From assembly GCA_001048675.1 (NCBI GenBank), contig CCKK01000020.1:1116001-1180000 (forward strand): a stretch of 64,000 bases of DNA. Direction: 5' to 3'. Position numbers and translations under genes: made by a program. The stretch's first letter is position 1. The number at the start of each line of letters is the position of its first letter. Positions 36,063 to 45,163 of this stretch are shown in pieces. A model generated the notes under the pieces. The model saw only the letters and a program-made list of their open reading frames with translations, ran no database searches and had not been told where the DNA came from. The DNA is from Vibrio diabolicus (GTDB taxonomy: Bacteria; Pseudomonadota; Gammaproteobacteria; Enterobacterales; Vibrionaceae).

Positions 36063-37034
36063 ATGTTAAAGGTAATCAAACCAACGCTCGCCGCATCTAT
36101 CATCGCAGCTTCATTTTCATTTAACGCTTTTGCTGCTGATGTAGAAAAAATGCATTTCTTGATCCCTGGAGGTGCCGGTGGCGGCTGGGACATGACCGCA
36201 CGAGGTACAGGTGATGTGCTACTCAAATCAGACATCGTTGAGACGGTATCTTTCCAAAACCTTTCTGGTGGCGGCGGCGGTAAAGCCATTGCGCACTTGA
36301 TTGAAACGGCAGATCGCCAAGAAGATACGCTGATGGTGAATTCAACACCGATCGTCGTTCGCTCTCTAACAGGTATTTTCCCTCAATCCTTTAGAGATCT
36401 CACTCCCGTTGCAGCCACCATTGCGGATTACGGTGCCATCGTAGCCTCTGTTGATTCGCCATACAATTCTTGGGAAGACGTAGTAAAAGCATTTGAATCT
36501 AACCCTCGCAAAGTGAAAATTGCGGGTGGCTCTGCTCGTGGCTCGATGGACCACCTCGTCGTTGCCGCCGCATTTAAAGGCGAAGGATTTGATGCGCGTA
36601 AAGTTCGTTACATCGCTTACGATGCGGGCGGTAAAGCCATGGCAGCCCTTCTTTCAGGCGAAACTCAACTGCTCTCTACGGGCCTAGGTGAAGTACTGGA
36701 GATGTCAAAATCTGGTCAAGTCAAAGTGCTAGCGGTAACTGCACCAAAACGCCTAGAAGCCGCACCAAACATCCCTACGCTAACAGAATATGGTAACGAA
36801 ACGGTCTTCGCTAACTGGCGTGGATTCTTTGCTGCACCAGGTACTAGCCAAGAAAAGCTGGATGAATGGAATGCAGCATTTACCAAAATGTACAACACTG
36901 ACGAATGGCAAGTCGTCCGTGACCGCAATGGTTGGATAGACAACTACAAGGCGGACAAAGCGTTCTTCGCGTTCCTTGAAGAGCAAGAGCAGCAAATGGG
37001 TGACTTAATGCGCGAGTTAGGCTTCCTAAAGTAA
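36063..37034 (+). CDS. tctC: Tripartite tricarboxylate transporter substrate-binding protein TctC
   Basis: This periplasmic binding protein of the TTT family is 323 residues from ATG 36063, chosen for AAGGA eight bases upstream. It has a signal peptide (ending AFAAD), the typical FLIPGGAGGGWDMTARGTG start and GGSARGSMDH. It captures a tricarboxylate or related acid for the TctAB permease. The next gene, tctB, is 239 bases away, with a hairpin and an operator in between. Confidence 0.92.
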   Translation: MLKVIKPTLAASIIAASFSFNAFAADVEKMHFLIPGGAGGGWDMTARGTGDVLLKSDIVETVSFQNLSGGGGGKAIAHLIETADRQEDTLMVNSTPIVVRSLTGIFPQSFRDLTPVAATIADYGAIVASVDSPYNSWEDVVKAFESNPRKVKIAGGSARGSMDHLVVAAAFKGEGFDARKVRYIAYDAGGKAMAALLSGETQLLSTGLGEVLEMSKSGQVKVLAVTAPKRLEAAPNIPTLTEYGNETVFANWRGFFAAPGTSQEKLDEWNAAFTKMYNTDEWQVVRDRNGWIDNYKADKAFFAFLEEQEQQMGDLMRELGFLK

Positions 37035-37058
37035 CAGTCGAACTGGGTCCCTCAGATT

Positions 37059-37090
37059 CCAACCTCACCCAATAACGTGGGGTTGGTATT
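37059..37090 (+). terminator. Hairpin between tctC and tctB (terminator or attenuator)
   Basis: CCAACCTCA (37059-37067) pairs with TGGGGTTGG (37078-37086) with one G-T pair, followed by TATTTC. The weak T-run suggests partial termination, giving more tctC than tctBA message. Confidence 0.5.
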
Positions 37091-37132
37091 TCCCCAACTG
37101 TATTTGCACTCTAAGTTTCACCGTATATGGAT

Positions 37133-37144
37133 ATTGTCGACAAT
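37133..37144. promoter_or_regulatory. GntR operator upstream of tctB
   Basis: ATTGTCGACAAT is a perfect 12-bp palindrome and contains the core of the palindrome at 35225-35240. It lies 130 bases before the tctB ATG and so probably places tctBA under the prp regulator. Confidence 0.7.
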
Positions 37145-37273
37145 CGGCATGCACACTCCTTTGTTTATATACCCAAAGCAGCTCGACTAGCAGCGAAATG
37201 CTTAATTGTTAATGGTTTAGTTTATTCATTAACGTCCATATGCGGTCTTTTTTATTTTTGTTAGGAGTTGAAT

Positions 37274-37768
37274 ATGTCTCGTTCAACCAACTTTTTCACC
37301 AAAGAATATTTGCTCTGTCGTGACCGTGTCGGCGCAATGATCTTTCTACTCTTCTGTCTTTGCTACGGTTATCAAACCTCGCAAATTCCATTGTTCCCTG
37401 GTGATGAATACGAACCGTTCACCGCACGTACTTTGCCAACCATCCTGACTTACGTTGGTGCAGGCCTTTCTTTGTTATTACTGGTAACAGGACAACCAGA
37501 TAAACAAAGTGGCGCGGTGCTGACCTTTAATTGGAAGTTACTGATCGCTTTCTTGGTTTTGATGGCGCTGTACGGCGTGGGCCTGACTTACCTCGGCTTT
37601 GTTATAGCTACTGGCTTCTTTTTATTGGCTGGCTTTTATCTGCTGGGGGAAAGACGTAAACCCGTTCTGTTCGGCGCGTCGTTTCCATTCGTGATCGCGT
37701 TCTATTTATTACTCACTCAAGGTTTGGACATCTACCTCGAACCGGGTTTGATTTTCACCATCTGGTAG
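37274..37768 (+). CDS. tctB: Tripartite tricarboxylate transporter small membrane subunit TctB
   Basis: This 164-residue protein has four predicted membrane helices, the form of the TctB subunit. The start is ATG 37274, six bases after TTAGGAG; the TTG two codons earlier overlaps that site. It is followed 19 bases later by tctA. Confidence 0.9.
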   Translation: MSRSTNFFTKEYLLCRDRVGAMIFLLFCLCYGYQTSQIPLFPGDEYEPFTARTLPTILTYVGAGLSLLLLVTGQPDKQSGAVLTFNWKLLIAFLVLMALYGVGLTYLGFVIATGFFLLAGFYLLGERRKPVLFGASFPFVIAFYLLLTQGLDIYLEPGLIFTIW

Positions 37769-37787
37769 TCAAAGAAAGGACTGAATT

Positions 37788-39314
37788 ATGTTAGATGGAA
37801 TTCTACAAGGTTTATCCACTGCAGTAATGCCAATGAACATCATGATGGTGATCGTTGGTTGTTTCGTCGGTACATTTATCGGCATGTTACCTGGGCTTGG
37901 GCCGATCTCAGCCATTGCTTTGATGATCCCAATTACTTATGGCCTAGAGCCCTCTTCTGGCCTTATTTTGATGGCGGGTGTTTATTACGGTGCGGTATTT
38001 GGTGGTTCTACGTCGTCGATTTTAATTAACGCGCCGGGTTGTTCTTCAACCGTAGTGACAGCATTCGACGGATACCCAATGGCTCAAAAAGGCCAAGCAG
38101 GTAAAGCATTAGCTTTGGCAGCTTATTCTTCTTTCACTGGCGGTACACTATCTGCCATTATGTTGCTTGTTGCCGCACCAGCATTGGCTAGCGTTTCACT
38201 TAGCTTCCAATCGTCAGACTATTTTGCGTTGATGCTACTTGGGTTATCAGCAGTCGCGGCTTTTGCGGGGAAAGGTCAGGTCATCAAAGCGTGGATGATG
38301 ACCATTCTTGGTTTGATGCTATCTACAGTTGGAATCGATAAAGGCGTAGGCGTTGAACGCTTTACCTTCGGTTTAACGGATTTAATGGATGGCTTTAGCT
38401 TTTTGTTGCTTGCAATGGCGACATTCGCACTGGGTGAGACGCTGATGGGCATTCTTAAACCATCAAAAGACACCAGCGATGAAGAACAGGAAAAGCTGAG
38501 TAACATTGGCTCAATGAAAGTGACGAAGGAAGAAATCAAAGACGTCGCGCCTGTTTCAATTCGCTCTTCAATATTAGGTTTCTTCACTGGCGTTCTTCCT
38601 GGCGCAGGAGCAACCATTGCTGCTTTTTTAAGCTATGGTATGGAGCGCAACCTCGCACCTAAAGAGAAAAAGGAAGAGTTCGGTAAAGGCAGTATCCGTG
38701 GTTTAGTCGCGCCAGAATCAGCGAACAACGCAGCGTCTAGTGGTTCATTTGTTCCACTGCTAACGCTTGGCATTCCAGGTTCTGGTACAACAGCAATAAT
38801 GCTCGGCGCGCTGATCGCTTACGGTATTCAGCCGGGCCCTCGCCTGTTTGTTGAGCATCCAGATGTGTTCTGGTCAGTGATCATTTCCATGTACTTCGGC
38901 AACATCGTACTCGTGATCCTGAACTTACCGTTGATTCCGTACATCTCAAAGCTTTTGGCGGTGCCTAGAACGGTACTTCTGCCGATGATTTTATTCTTCT
39001 CAATCACCGGAGTTTATTTGGTCTCATTCAATACCATGGATGTGTTCGTGATGCTGATTGTCGCTATGGCTGCCATTGCACTTCGGCTCGCTAACTTCCC
39101 GCTCGCGCCTTTATTGCTGGGTTTCATCCTTGGAGGATTAATGGAAGAGAACTTACGCCGCGCATTAATGATTTCAGACGGCGAATTGAGTTTCCTATGG
39201 GAGCGCCCTATTACCCTTACCTTTACTGTTTTGGCCGTATTGGTACTGGCAAGTCCACTAATCGTAAAGCTGATTCAAAAGTTTAAAGCACAGCCAGTGA
39301 GCGTTGAGCAGTAA
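37788..39314 (+). CDS. tctA: Tripartite tricarboxylate transporter large membrane subunit TctA
   Basis: This 508-residue integral membrane permease has the TctA signature near the N-terminus (GMLPGLGPISAIALMIP and GAVFGGSTSSILINAPG) and a second copy of the motif pattern (GVLPGAGATIAAFLSYG). It carries out sodium- or proton-linked uptake of tricarboxylates with TctB and TctC. The position next to the prp operon and the shared operator make 2-methylcitrate, citrate or a similar acid a reasonable substrate, which is inference. Confidence 0.93.
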   Translation: MLDGILQGLSTAVMPMNIMMVIVGCFVGTFIGMLPGLGPISAIALMIPITYGLEPSSGLILMAGVYYGAVFGGSTSSILINAPGCSSTVVTAFDGYPMAQKGQAGKALALAAYSSFTGGTLSAIMLLVAAPALASVSLSFQSSDYFALMLLGLSAVAAFAGKGQVIKAWMMTILGLMLSTVGIDKGVGVERFTFGLTDLMDGFSFLLLAMATFALGETLMGILKPSKDTSDEEQEKLSNIGSMKVTKEEIKDVAPVSIRSSILGFFTGVLPGAGATIAAFLSYGMERNLAPKEKKEEFGKGSIRGLVAPESANNAASSGSFVPLLTLGIPGSGTTAIMLGALIAYGIQPGPRLFVEHPDVFWSVIISMYFGNIVLVILNLPLIPYISKLLAVPRTVLLPMILFFSITGVYLVSFNTMDVFVMLIVAMAAIALRLANFPLAPLLLGFILGGLMEENLRRALMISDGELSFLWERPITLTFTVLAVLVLASPLIVKLIQKFKAQPVSVEQ

Positions 39315-39336
39315 TAACTGTCTCTTATAACCTCGA

Positions 39337-39362
39337 AAAGCCATCCATCGCGATGGCTTTAT
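39337..39362 (+). terminator. Rho-independent terminator after tctA
   Basis: AAAGCCATC (39337-39345) pairs with GATGGCTTT (39352-39360), followed by a weak ATCTTCT tail. Confidence 0.7.
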
Positions 39363-39439
39363 CTTCTCCCCTCCAAATCGTTCACTTATTAAGCAATAAT
39401 GATATTGACAATTCATCACCTATATATAAGAGTAGTTGC

Positions 39440-39490
39440 ATGAATACACACTTAGCGCAACTTAACCAACGAATTATCATCATTCCATAG
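39440..39490 (+). CDS. Possible 16-residue leader peptide
   Basis: An open frame of 16 codons plus stop reads MNTHLAQLNQRIIIIP. AAGAG lies 7 bases before its ATG. Four isoleucine codons sit just before the stop and a terminator hairpin follows, the layout of an attenuation leader. I do not recognise this peptide. Confidence 0.35.
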   Translation: MNTHLAQLNQRIIIIP

Positions 39491-39494
39491 GAAT

Positions 39495-39550
39495 GGTGGG
39501 GTATTTGATGCGCTCAATATTTATCGAACCCACCCATAACGGTGGGTTTT
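39495..39550 (+). promoter_or_regulatory. Attenuator-like alternative hairpins before the P-loop kinase gene
   Basis: AACCCACC (39527-39534) pairs with GGTGGGTT (39541-39548), followed by TTCTGTC, forming a terminator. An upstream strand GGTGGGGT (39495-39502) can pair with the same AACCCACC and so prevent it. The switch starts five bases after the leader-peptide stop. Confidence 0.45.
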
Positions 39551-39592
39551 CTGTCTCTGCCGTATGGGGAATTTTCTCTTGGAGGCGTTCAC

Positions 39593-40108
39593 ATGCAAAA
39601 AGTAGCGGTTTTTGGTAAGCCCGGCAGCGGAAAATCGACGGTAAGTAAAGCAATCGCGTCTGCTACCGATCTCCCTCTTCATCAATTAGATTCCATAGTC
39701 TATAAACCAAACGGTGAGCCCGTTGAGCGTAACGTTTTTGATGAAGCACATAGCAATATACTTCACTCAGATCGTTGGATCATAGATGGTCTGGGGCCTA
39801 TCAGCTCCTTTAATGCTCGTTTAGATGCAGCCGATACTCTCGTTTATATTGATCTACCATACTCCGTAAACTATTGGTTTGTGACGAAACGTCTCCTTAA
39901 AGGACTATTCATTAAACCCGAAGGTTGGCCTGATGGCAGTTCGGTATTGAAAGGGACATTACAAAGCTACAAAGTTCTTCAGCAATGCCCTGCATTCTGG
40001 AATGATGACTTTATGTCTCGTCTCGAAGGGTACTCTCAAAGTAAAACCGTTCATGTCATCAAAAACGTCACAGAACTGAACAATTTTGTTTTAGAGCGGG
40101 TAAAGTAA
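39593..40108 (+). CDS. P-loop NTPase, adenylate-kinase/topology-modulation-like
   Basis: This 171-residue protein has a Walker A motif GKPGSGKSTVS at residues 7-17 and the FlaR/adenylate kinase-like pattern (LPLHQLDSIVYKP, WIIDG). The start is ATG 39593 after a strong TTGGAGG; a longer upstream reading would run through the terminator hairpin. The substrate is unknown, probably a small molecule. It stands alone between tctA and a TSUP permease. Confidence 0.8.
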   Translation: MQKVAVFGKPGSGKSTVSKAIASATDLPLHQLDSIVYKPNGEPVERNVFDEAHSNILHSDRWIIDGLGPISSFNARLDAADTLVYIDLPYSVNYWFVTKRLLKGLFIKPEGWPDGSSVLKGTLQSYKVLQQCPAFWNDDFMSRLEGYSQSKTVHVIKNVTELNNFVLERVK

Positions 40109-40189
40109 ACTTCATATCAGAACACTAGAGCATGTGGGATGGGCCATCTAAAGCTCTAACAATGAAAAAGAACATAACAAGGATTGTTT

Positions 40190-40960
40190 ATGCTTTTAGA
40201 ACTAGCGCTTTTATTCGTTGCCGGTGTAGTTGGTGGGATCATTAACTCCATTGCGGGAGGCGGAAGCTTTATTACTTTTCCGGCCCTATTGGCGGTTGGT
40301 GTGCCTCCAATTATGGCCAACGCAACAAATACTTATGCTTCATGTGCAGGGTACATTAGCGGAGCCGTTGGCTTCAGAGAAGAGATCATGAAGAACAAAC
40401 AAGAACTGTTGTTCACAGTCTCATTCAGTTTAGTAGGTGGCGCTGTCGGAGCATATCTGCTGCTCAACACACCAGAATCGCTATTTTTGGAAGCCATTCC
40501 TTGGCTACTCTTGTTTGCCACCGTGCTTTTCCTGACTGGTTCTCGTTTAACAATGCTTATCAAAACTGTCGCGAAAGAGCACAAACACGCAGGAATACTC
40601 GGAGCAATCGCTTTGGGTCTATTACTTGTTGGTGTCTCTGCTTACGGTGGTTTTTTCAACGCAGGTTTAGGGGTTATTGTTCTGAGTTATCTGGTAGTAG
40701 CGGGTCACCAAGACATTAATTTAATGAACGGTTTGAAATTGCTGGTATCTACGTGTGTTTCACTCATTGCTATCGTGATTTTTGTTGCGAATGGTTCCAT
40801 TGACTGGCGCACAGGTAGCGTTGTTTTGGTCGGTACGTTGGTGGGTGGTTATCTTGCAGCTCGTGTATCTCGTCAACTTAATCCCAATCATGTTAAAGGG
40901 TTTGTTGCTCTTTCTTCTATTCTCATCACTATCTACTTTTTCATTGATGTTTATGCTTAA
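40190..40960 (+). CDS. TSUP family (TauE/SafE) sulfite/anion permease
   Basis: This 256-residue membrane protein has about eight helices and the family motif GGIINSIAGGGSFITFPALL near the N-terminus, repeated in the second half (GVSAYGGFFNAGLGVIVLSY). Members export sulfite, sulfoacetate or other organosulfur anions. The start is ATG 40190 after AAGGA. No sulfur-metabolism genes are next to it, so the substrate is open. Confidence 0.88.
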   Translation: MLLELALLFVAGVVGGIINSIAGGGSFITFPALLAVGVPPIMANATNTYASCAGYISGAVGFREEIMKNKQELLFTVSFSLVGGAVGAYLLLNTPESLFLEAIPWLLLFATVLFLTGSRLTMLIKTVAKEHKHAGILGAIALGLLLVGVSAYGGFFNAGLGVIVLSYLVVAGHQDINLMNGLKLLVSTCVSLIAIVIFVANGSIDWRTGSVVLVGTLVGGYLAARVSRQLNPNHVKGFVALSSILITIYFFIDVYA

Positions 40961-41265
40961 GTAAAACTTGCACATGTAGATAACACTCCTATAAAAAGCG
41001 CCATCGCGAATGATTAATGCTGATCGCTGAACGAGGTTTTTGTGTCATTACAGCGAGCCTTGGCGTGACTAGGGATCTAATAGCAGTACGCTGAGCGGCT
41101 AATGAAACAATTTTGACCATAAAGGGCTCGGATAGAAGATCCTGTATCACGCTCCTCCGTCGCTGTACAGGATGACGAGAGATAGAAATATGCCACTCGC
41201 TGTTAAACGAGTGGCATTAATCGAGAAAGATGGCGTTTTACATCAATAAGAAGAGAAAGTAACGG
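40961..41265. other. Intergenic region with inverted repeats between convergent genes
   Basis: This is 305 bases with no gene. ATCCTGTA (41139-41146) and TACAGGAT (41166-41173) form an inverted repeat. TGCCACTCG (41191-41199) and CGAGTGGCA (41208-41216) form a second hairpin, a likely weak terminator for one or both flanking genes. The first may belong to a short dispersed Vibrio repeat, which a genome search would show. Confidence 0.5.
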
Positions 41266-42237
41266 TTACTTAATCAGCCCTACTTCTTTGTAGTATTTGA
41301 GCGCACCTGGGTGAAGAGGCGCAGATAAACCGTCTTTTACCATTTCCTCTTTCTTCAAGTTCGCAAACGCTGGGTGGAGACGGCGGAAATCATCAAAGTT
41401 TTCAAATACCGCTTTAACCACGTTATAAACCACATCTTCTGGTACAGCAGTAGAGGAAACAAACGTCGCACCCACACCAAAGGTTTGAACATCACTATCT
41501 GTGCCACGATACATACCACCCGGTACATTTGCGACACGGTAGAAGCTATTGTCTGCAACCAATTTTTCTACATTAGGTCCAGCTACCGTTACGATATTAC
41601 TATCACACGACGTAGTGGCTTCTTTAATCGCTCCACTTGGGTGACCAACGGTATAAATCATCGCATCAATTTTGTTATCACAAAGTGCTTTTGATTGCTC
41701 TGCTGCTTTTAACTCAGACACAAGCTTAAAGTCATCGTTACTCCAGCCATACTGGCTCATTAACACTTCCATGGTGCCTCGTTGACCTGAGCCAGGGTTA
41801 CCAATGTTGACGCGCTTACCTTTCAAATCATCAAAAGTTTTGATGTTCGCGTCTTTACGTGCAACGACAGTGAACGGTTCTGGATGAACGGAGAATACGG
41901 CGCGTAGTTCTTTAAAAGGCCCGCTTTCCTTAAACTTACTGGTTCCTTTGTAAGCATGATACTGCCAGTCTGATTGAGCGATACCGAGATCCAATTCACC
42001 AGCACGAATAGTGTTGATGTTATAAATCGATCCCCCGGTACTTTCTACCGAACAACGAATACCGTGCTCTTCTCGCGATTTATTGACTAAGCGACAAATT
42101 GCTCCACCAGTCGGATAATAAACCCCTGTTACGCCACCAGTACCAATCGTGACAAACGTTTCTTCCGCAGACGCAGAAAAGCCTGTTGTGAGTGCCGCTA
42201 AAGAAGCAGCAAGTGCGATTTGCTTAAACTTAAACAT
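41266..42237 (-). CDS. TAXI family TRAP transporter solute-binding protein
   Basis: This 323-residue periplasmic protein has a signal peptide (ending SASAEE) and the TAXI start FVTIGTGGVTGVYYPTGGAIC. In TAXI-TRAP systems it delivers a carboxylate or amino acid such as glutamate to a fused membrane subunit. No TRAP permease gene lies near, so it is an orphan here. AAGGATG precedes its ATG. It lies just outside the T3SS locus. Confidence 0.9.
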   Translation of the reverse strand: MFKFKQIALAASLAALTTGFSASAEETFVTIGTGGVTGVYYPTGGAICRLVNKSREEHGIRCSVESTGGSIYNINTIRAGELDLGIAQSDWQYHAYKGTSKFKESGPFKELRAVFSVHPEPFTVVARKDANIKTFDDLKGKRVNIGNPGSGQRGTMEVLMSQYGWSNDDFKLVSELKAAEQSKALCDNKIDAMIYTVGHPSGAIKEATTSCDSNIVTVAGPNVEKLVADNSFYRVANVPGGMYRGTDSDVQTFGVGATFVSSTAVPEDVVYNVVKAVFENFDDFRRLHPAFANLKKEEMVKDGLSAPLHPGALKYYKEVGLIK

Positions 42238-42392
42238 TGAACATCCTTTTTACCTGTGTTGATGACCGTTTAAGTATAGCAACCGTTAACAATTTGATAA
42301 CGTTTGAGTTCTCATCTTTGAAGGTTGAATTATAGATATGTACTTTTTCATCAACGTAACCTACTGATAAATAATATCTATACTTGAATTGC

Positions 42393-42422
42393 ACAAAAAA
42401 AGCGTTGTATAAACAACGCTTT
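42393..42422 (-). terminator. Rho-independent terminator at the end of the vopN-vopD operon
   Basis: On the minus strand AAAGCGTTGT pairs with ACAACGCTTT around a 4-base loop, followed by TTTTTTT. It lies 20 bases past the vopD stop. Confidence 0.92.
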
Positions 42423-42442
42423 GTAGTTAATGAGATGGACGG

Positions 42443-43447
42443 TTACACCGTTGGGACTGACGCTCGCCACGCTTGGTTCTGACTATCTGAGATAGAACGG
42501 AACAAGTCACGTAGCTCTTTCAATAAACCTTCTTGGAAACCAATGTTTTCATCGGCTTTCTGTTTGGCTGCTTGTGCGCGAGTCGCTTGTACTTCATCAT
42601 CTTTGCTGCGCGCTTGCGCTTTGGTTTGCTCTACATTCGATGCAGAGTTTGCCATCTGGCCCAAAGCTTGAAGAATGGCGTTCTTCGCTTGGTTTGAACT
42701 CATCAGCTTATCGAACTTACGGCCACCACTTGTCAGCTGTGCTGTCGTGTCCGCGATATTGTCTTTTGCTAGTGAGTGCGCACGCTTAACCTGATCTTGC
42801 TGAGTTTTAGATAATCCATTGTTATTCATCAACTCTTCTGCTTGTTCAAAGCCTGCTTTTTGCGTCTTCAGTACATTATTGCTTGCCATTTCATTCTTGA
42901 TTTCTTTCCCCGCTTTGAAAGAACCAAGCGCACCAATAATGGCTGTTGCTCCCGCTAATACACCCGAAACAACTGCCATAGCGATCATCGCGCTTGCTGA
43001 GTTGTTTAGTTCTGCCGCTTGGCTTTCTAAGCTCGCAACGTTTGCTTCTACAGCAATTTCACGCTGTAGCACTTGCTGCTCACGGCTCAATTTTGATACT
43101 TGATACAACAATGTTAGTAGCGTCAACGATTGTGATACCGCATCTGATGGTGACTTGATCACCTCTTCACCGTTAAGCGCTTTCATTGTTGTGCTCATTA
43201 GCGAACTGACCGTCGGTGCAAGAGCGTTCATTAAGTTTGCAACAACTTGAGCTTGGTTGCTCACTGCTGGTGCTTTAGGAGCCTCTAACTGGTAGCGTGC
43301 TGCACCAGAAACACCTGATTCACTTTGGCTTTTAATAGCGCCCGCTTCAAGCTTTGTTTCTGGTGTTTTTTCTGCTTTGGTTGTTTTGATAGTGTCGCCT
43401 AAACCATACAGTTCGCCGCATCCCGTTCCGCCTACTTTATCTAGCAT
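42443..43447 (-). CDS. vopD: T3SS translocator VopD (SctB)
   Basis: This is the minor hydrophobic translocator, which inserts with VopB into the host membrane to form the translocation pore. The 334-residue protein has one hydrophobic segment (about 155-180, MIAMAVVSGVLAGATAIIGA) and C-terminal amphipathic coiled regions, as in YopD. AAGGAG lies 7 bases before ATG 43447. Its partner vopB, 10 bases upstream, is frameshifted, so the pore may not form. Confidence 0.9.
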   Translation of the reverse strand: MLDKVGGTGCGELYGLGDTIKTTKAEKTPETKLEAGAIKSQSESGVSGAARYQLEAPKAPAVSNQAQVVANLMNALAPTVSSLMSTTMKALNGEEVIKSPSDAVSQSLTLLTLLYQVSKLSREQQVLQREIAVEANVASLESQAAELNNSASAMIAMAVVSGVLAGATAIIGALGSFKAGKEIKNEMASNNVLKTQKAGFEQAEELMNNNGLSKTQQDQVKRAHSLAKDNIADTTAQLTSGGRKFDKLMSSNQAKNAILQALGQMANSASNVEQTKAQARSKDDEVQATRAQAAKQKADENIGFQEGLLKELRDLFRSISDSQNQAWRASVPTV

Positions 43448-43457
43448 AATAAACTCC

Positions 43458-44658
43458 TTATACCGTTGCAGGACGGCTTAACACCGTTTGCATGGTTTCA
43501 CTTTTCGCTTGGATCATTTGCATGATGACGCTCATCAGCTCTTGGAAATCTTCCATCAACTTGCCAATTTCTTCTTTAAGCTTGTCGATGACGGCCTGGC
43601 TTAAGGTCATTTTGGCGCGAAGGTCCGTGATATCTGCCTGAATCTCAGTTACGTGAGCATTGTTAGCGGCATGAACACTGTCCGTAGCGCCTTTACCTAC
43701 GTTGACGGCAATATCGACAGTTTCTGCTCCGTAACGAATCGCTTTTGCGGTCGTTGTCGCGGCTTTTGAGCCCATGTCCGCCACTTTCGCCATATTTGCA
43801 GCTGTTTTCGTAGCGATTTCTGTGACCTTTTGAGCTATCTTGCCAGCACCTTTTGCTGCAAGTTTCGCGATACCGCCAGCTGCTGCACCACCAAACGTCA
43901 CAACAGCTCCGATAACCGCGACTGCGATTTCTAATGCCATTACGACTTTGTTTAGCACATCGACATTTACGCCCGCTTCTTTTAGCGCATCTTGAACGGC
44001 TGGCTCTTGCAGCGCCATGCTCACTGCTCCCATGACGCCACCAGCGATCATAAGAGCACCAGCTGCTGCACCAACACCCGTTGCCACCATTACGGCACCA
44101 ACAACAATAGAAACCACCGCACTGATCCAACCAAAGATCTTCGCTGCTAAGCCTGATTTTTGGGCTTCTTTTGCAGCGGCTTCCGATTCTTTGATTTTGT
44201 CTTGGTTTTCCACCATCTCTTTTTCGTTGCTTAGCTTTTGCGACCTTCACTTCCTGAATTTTCAGCTCGTTTTGAGCACTTTTCAGTTTATCCGTGATAG
44301 CAGCAAGCTCTACTTCAAAATCATCAGCAGAACCTGCGATGATTTTGACTGCAATCGAACCTGTTTGATCTGCAACTGCATGGAGAGATTTTGCAATGGT
44401 ATCGACGATCTTTTGCAGCTGTGCCATGGCTTTTAGCGTCAAATCATTCACTTTGTCGCTAACAGCTGCGTTAGGTGCATCTAACTGAACTTTTACTTTT
44501 CCGGTGTTCAGTACATCTGCATCTTTACTCTTCACGTTTTCTACCGTCACAGAAGGCGTCGCTGTAGACGCCGTTTTCTGCACGTTATCTAACGTGGCTT
44601 GGCCAGATTCAGGGCTATAAACCTGTGTCTGGATGCGGTCAAGTGCAATAGAACTCAT
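43458..44658 (-). pseudogene. vopB: T3SS translocator VopB (SctE), frameshifted
   Basis: This is the major hydrophobic translocator, of the YopB family. The reading frame breaks in mid-gene: codons from ATG 44658 are in frame to about 44225 (ending EVKVAKAKQ), and the rest (MVENQDKIKESEAAAKEAQK onward, to 43458) lies in another frame. The total span is 1201 bases, one more than a multiple of three. One extra A in the A5 run at 44220-44224 explains it; removing it restores about 399 codons with both membrane hairpins. As it stands the pore-forming part, after the break, is not made. It could be a real inactivation or a sequence error. Confidence 0.85.
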
Positions 44659-44665
44659 AGTCTAA

Positions 44666-45151
44666 TTACTCCTTTTTATTTCTCACCGCTTCTAACATGA
44701 TGCCTGCACGCTCATGCAAATCTGCATATTGTGATTTTCCGGCAGACATCTCCTTCGCGCTGTAAAACCCACTCTCTGCTTCTGTCAGTTGTTCCAGTTT
44801 CAGGTGACATTCAGCAGAGTGAAAAGGTGGACGTGGATCATTTACGTCCACTAGCGCTGCGTAGCTGTAGGCGTCTATTGCCTGCAGATACTCACCCAAC
44901 TCCTGACGAGCCGCACCAAGGCCAATGAAAAATCGCGCCTGATAATGATCAAGCATGCTGAGTAATTGAAATACTTTCGCTGCTTGCTCAATCTTTCCCG
45001 ATTGGAAAAAGTTGTAACCTACGGCATAAATATGTTCGATGGTGTCCTGAGACACATCGTGCAACATTTTTAGCGTGCCTCCCTCTTCCAGAAAAGACAG
45101 CAGCTCTTCTGCTTGCATTTGGGATGGATCGGTCGCGTTTGTTTTAGTCAT
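44666..45151 (-). CDS. vcrH: T3SS translocator chaperone VcrH (SycD/LcrH family)
   Basis: This 161-residue TPR protein acts as the class II chaperone that binds VopB and VopD before export. Three TPR-like helix pairs are visible (VGYNFFQSGKIEQAAKVFQL, RFFIGLGAARQELGEYLQAI and ECHLKLEQLTEAESGFY). AAGGA precedes the ATG. Its gene stops 7 bases before vopB. Confidence 0.92.
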   Translation of the reverse strand: MTKTNATDPSQMQAEELLSFLEEGGTLKMLHDVSQDTIEHIYAVGYNFFQSGKIEQAAKVFQLLSMLDHYQARFFIGLGAARQELGEYLQAIDAYSYAALVDVNDPRPPFHSAECHLKLEQLTEAESGFYSAKEMSAGKSQYADLHERAGIMLEAVRNKKE

Positions 45152-45163
45152 GGTTGGTTATCC

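Noticed and set aside
43693..44215. Open frame continuing from the vopB start to 43693, with a Cys/Trp/Arg-rich tail
   Set aside because: The tail after about 44220 is vopB read out of frame; the real continuation is in the other frame.
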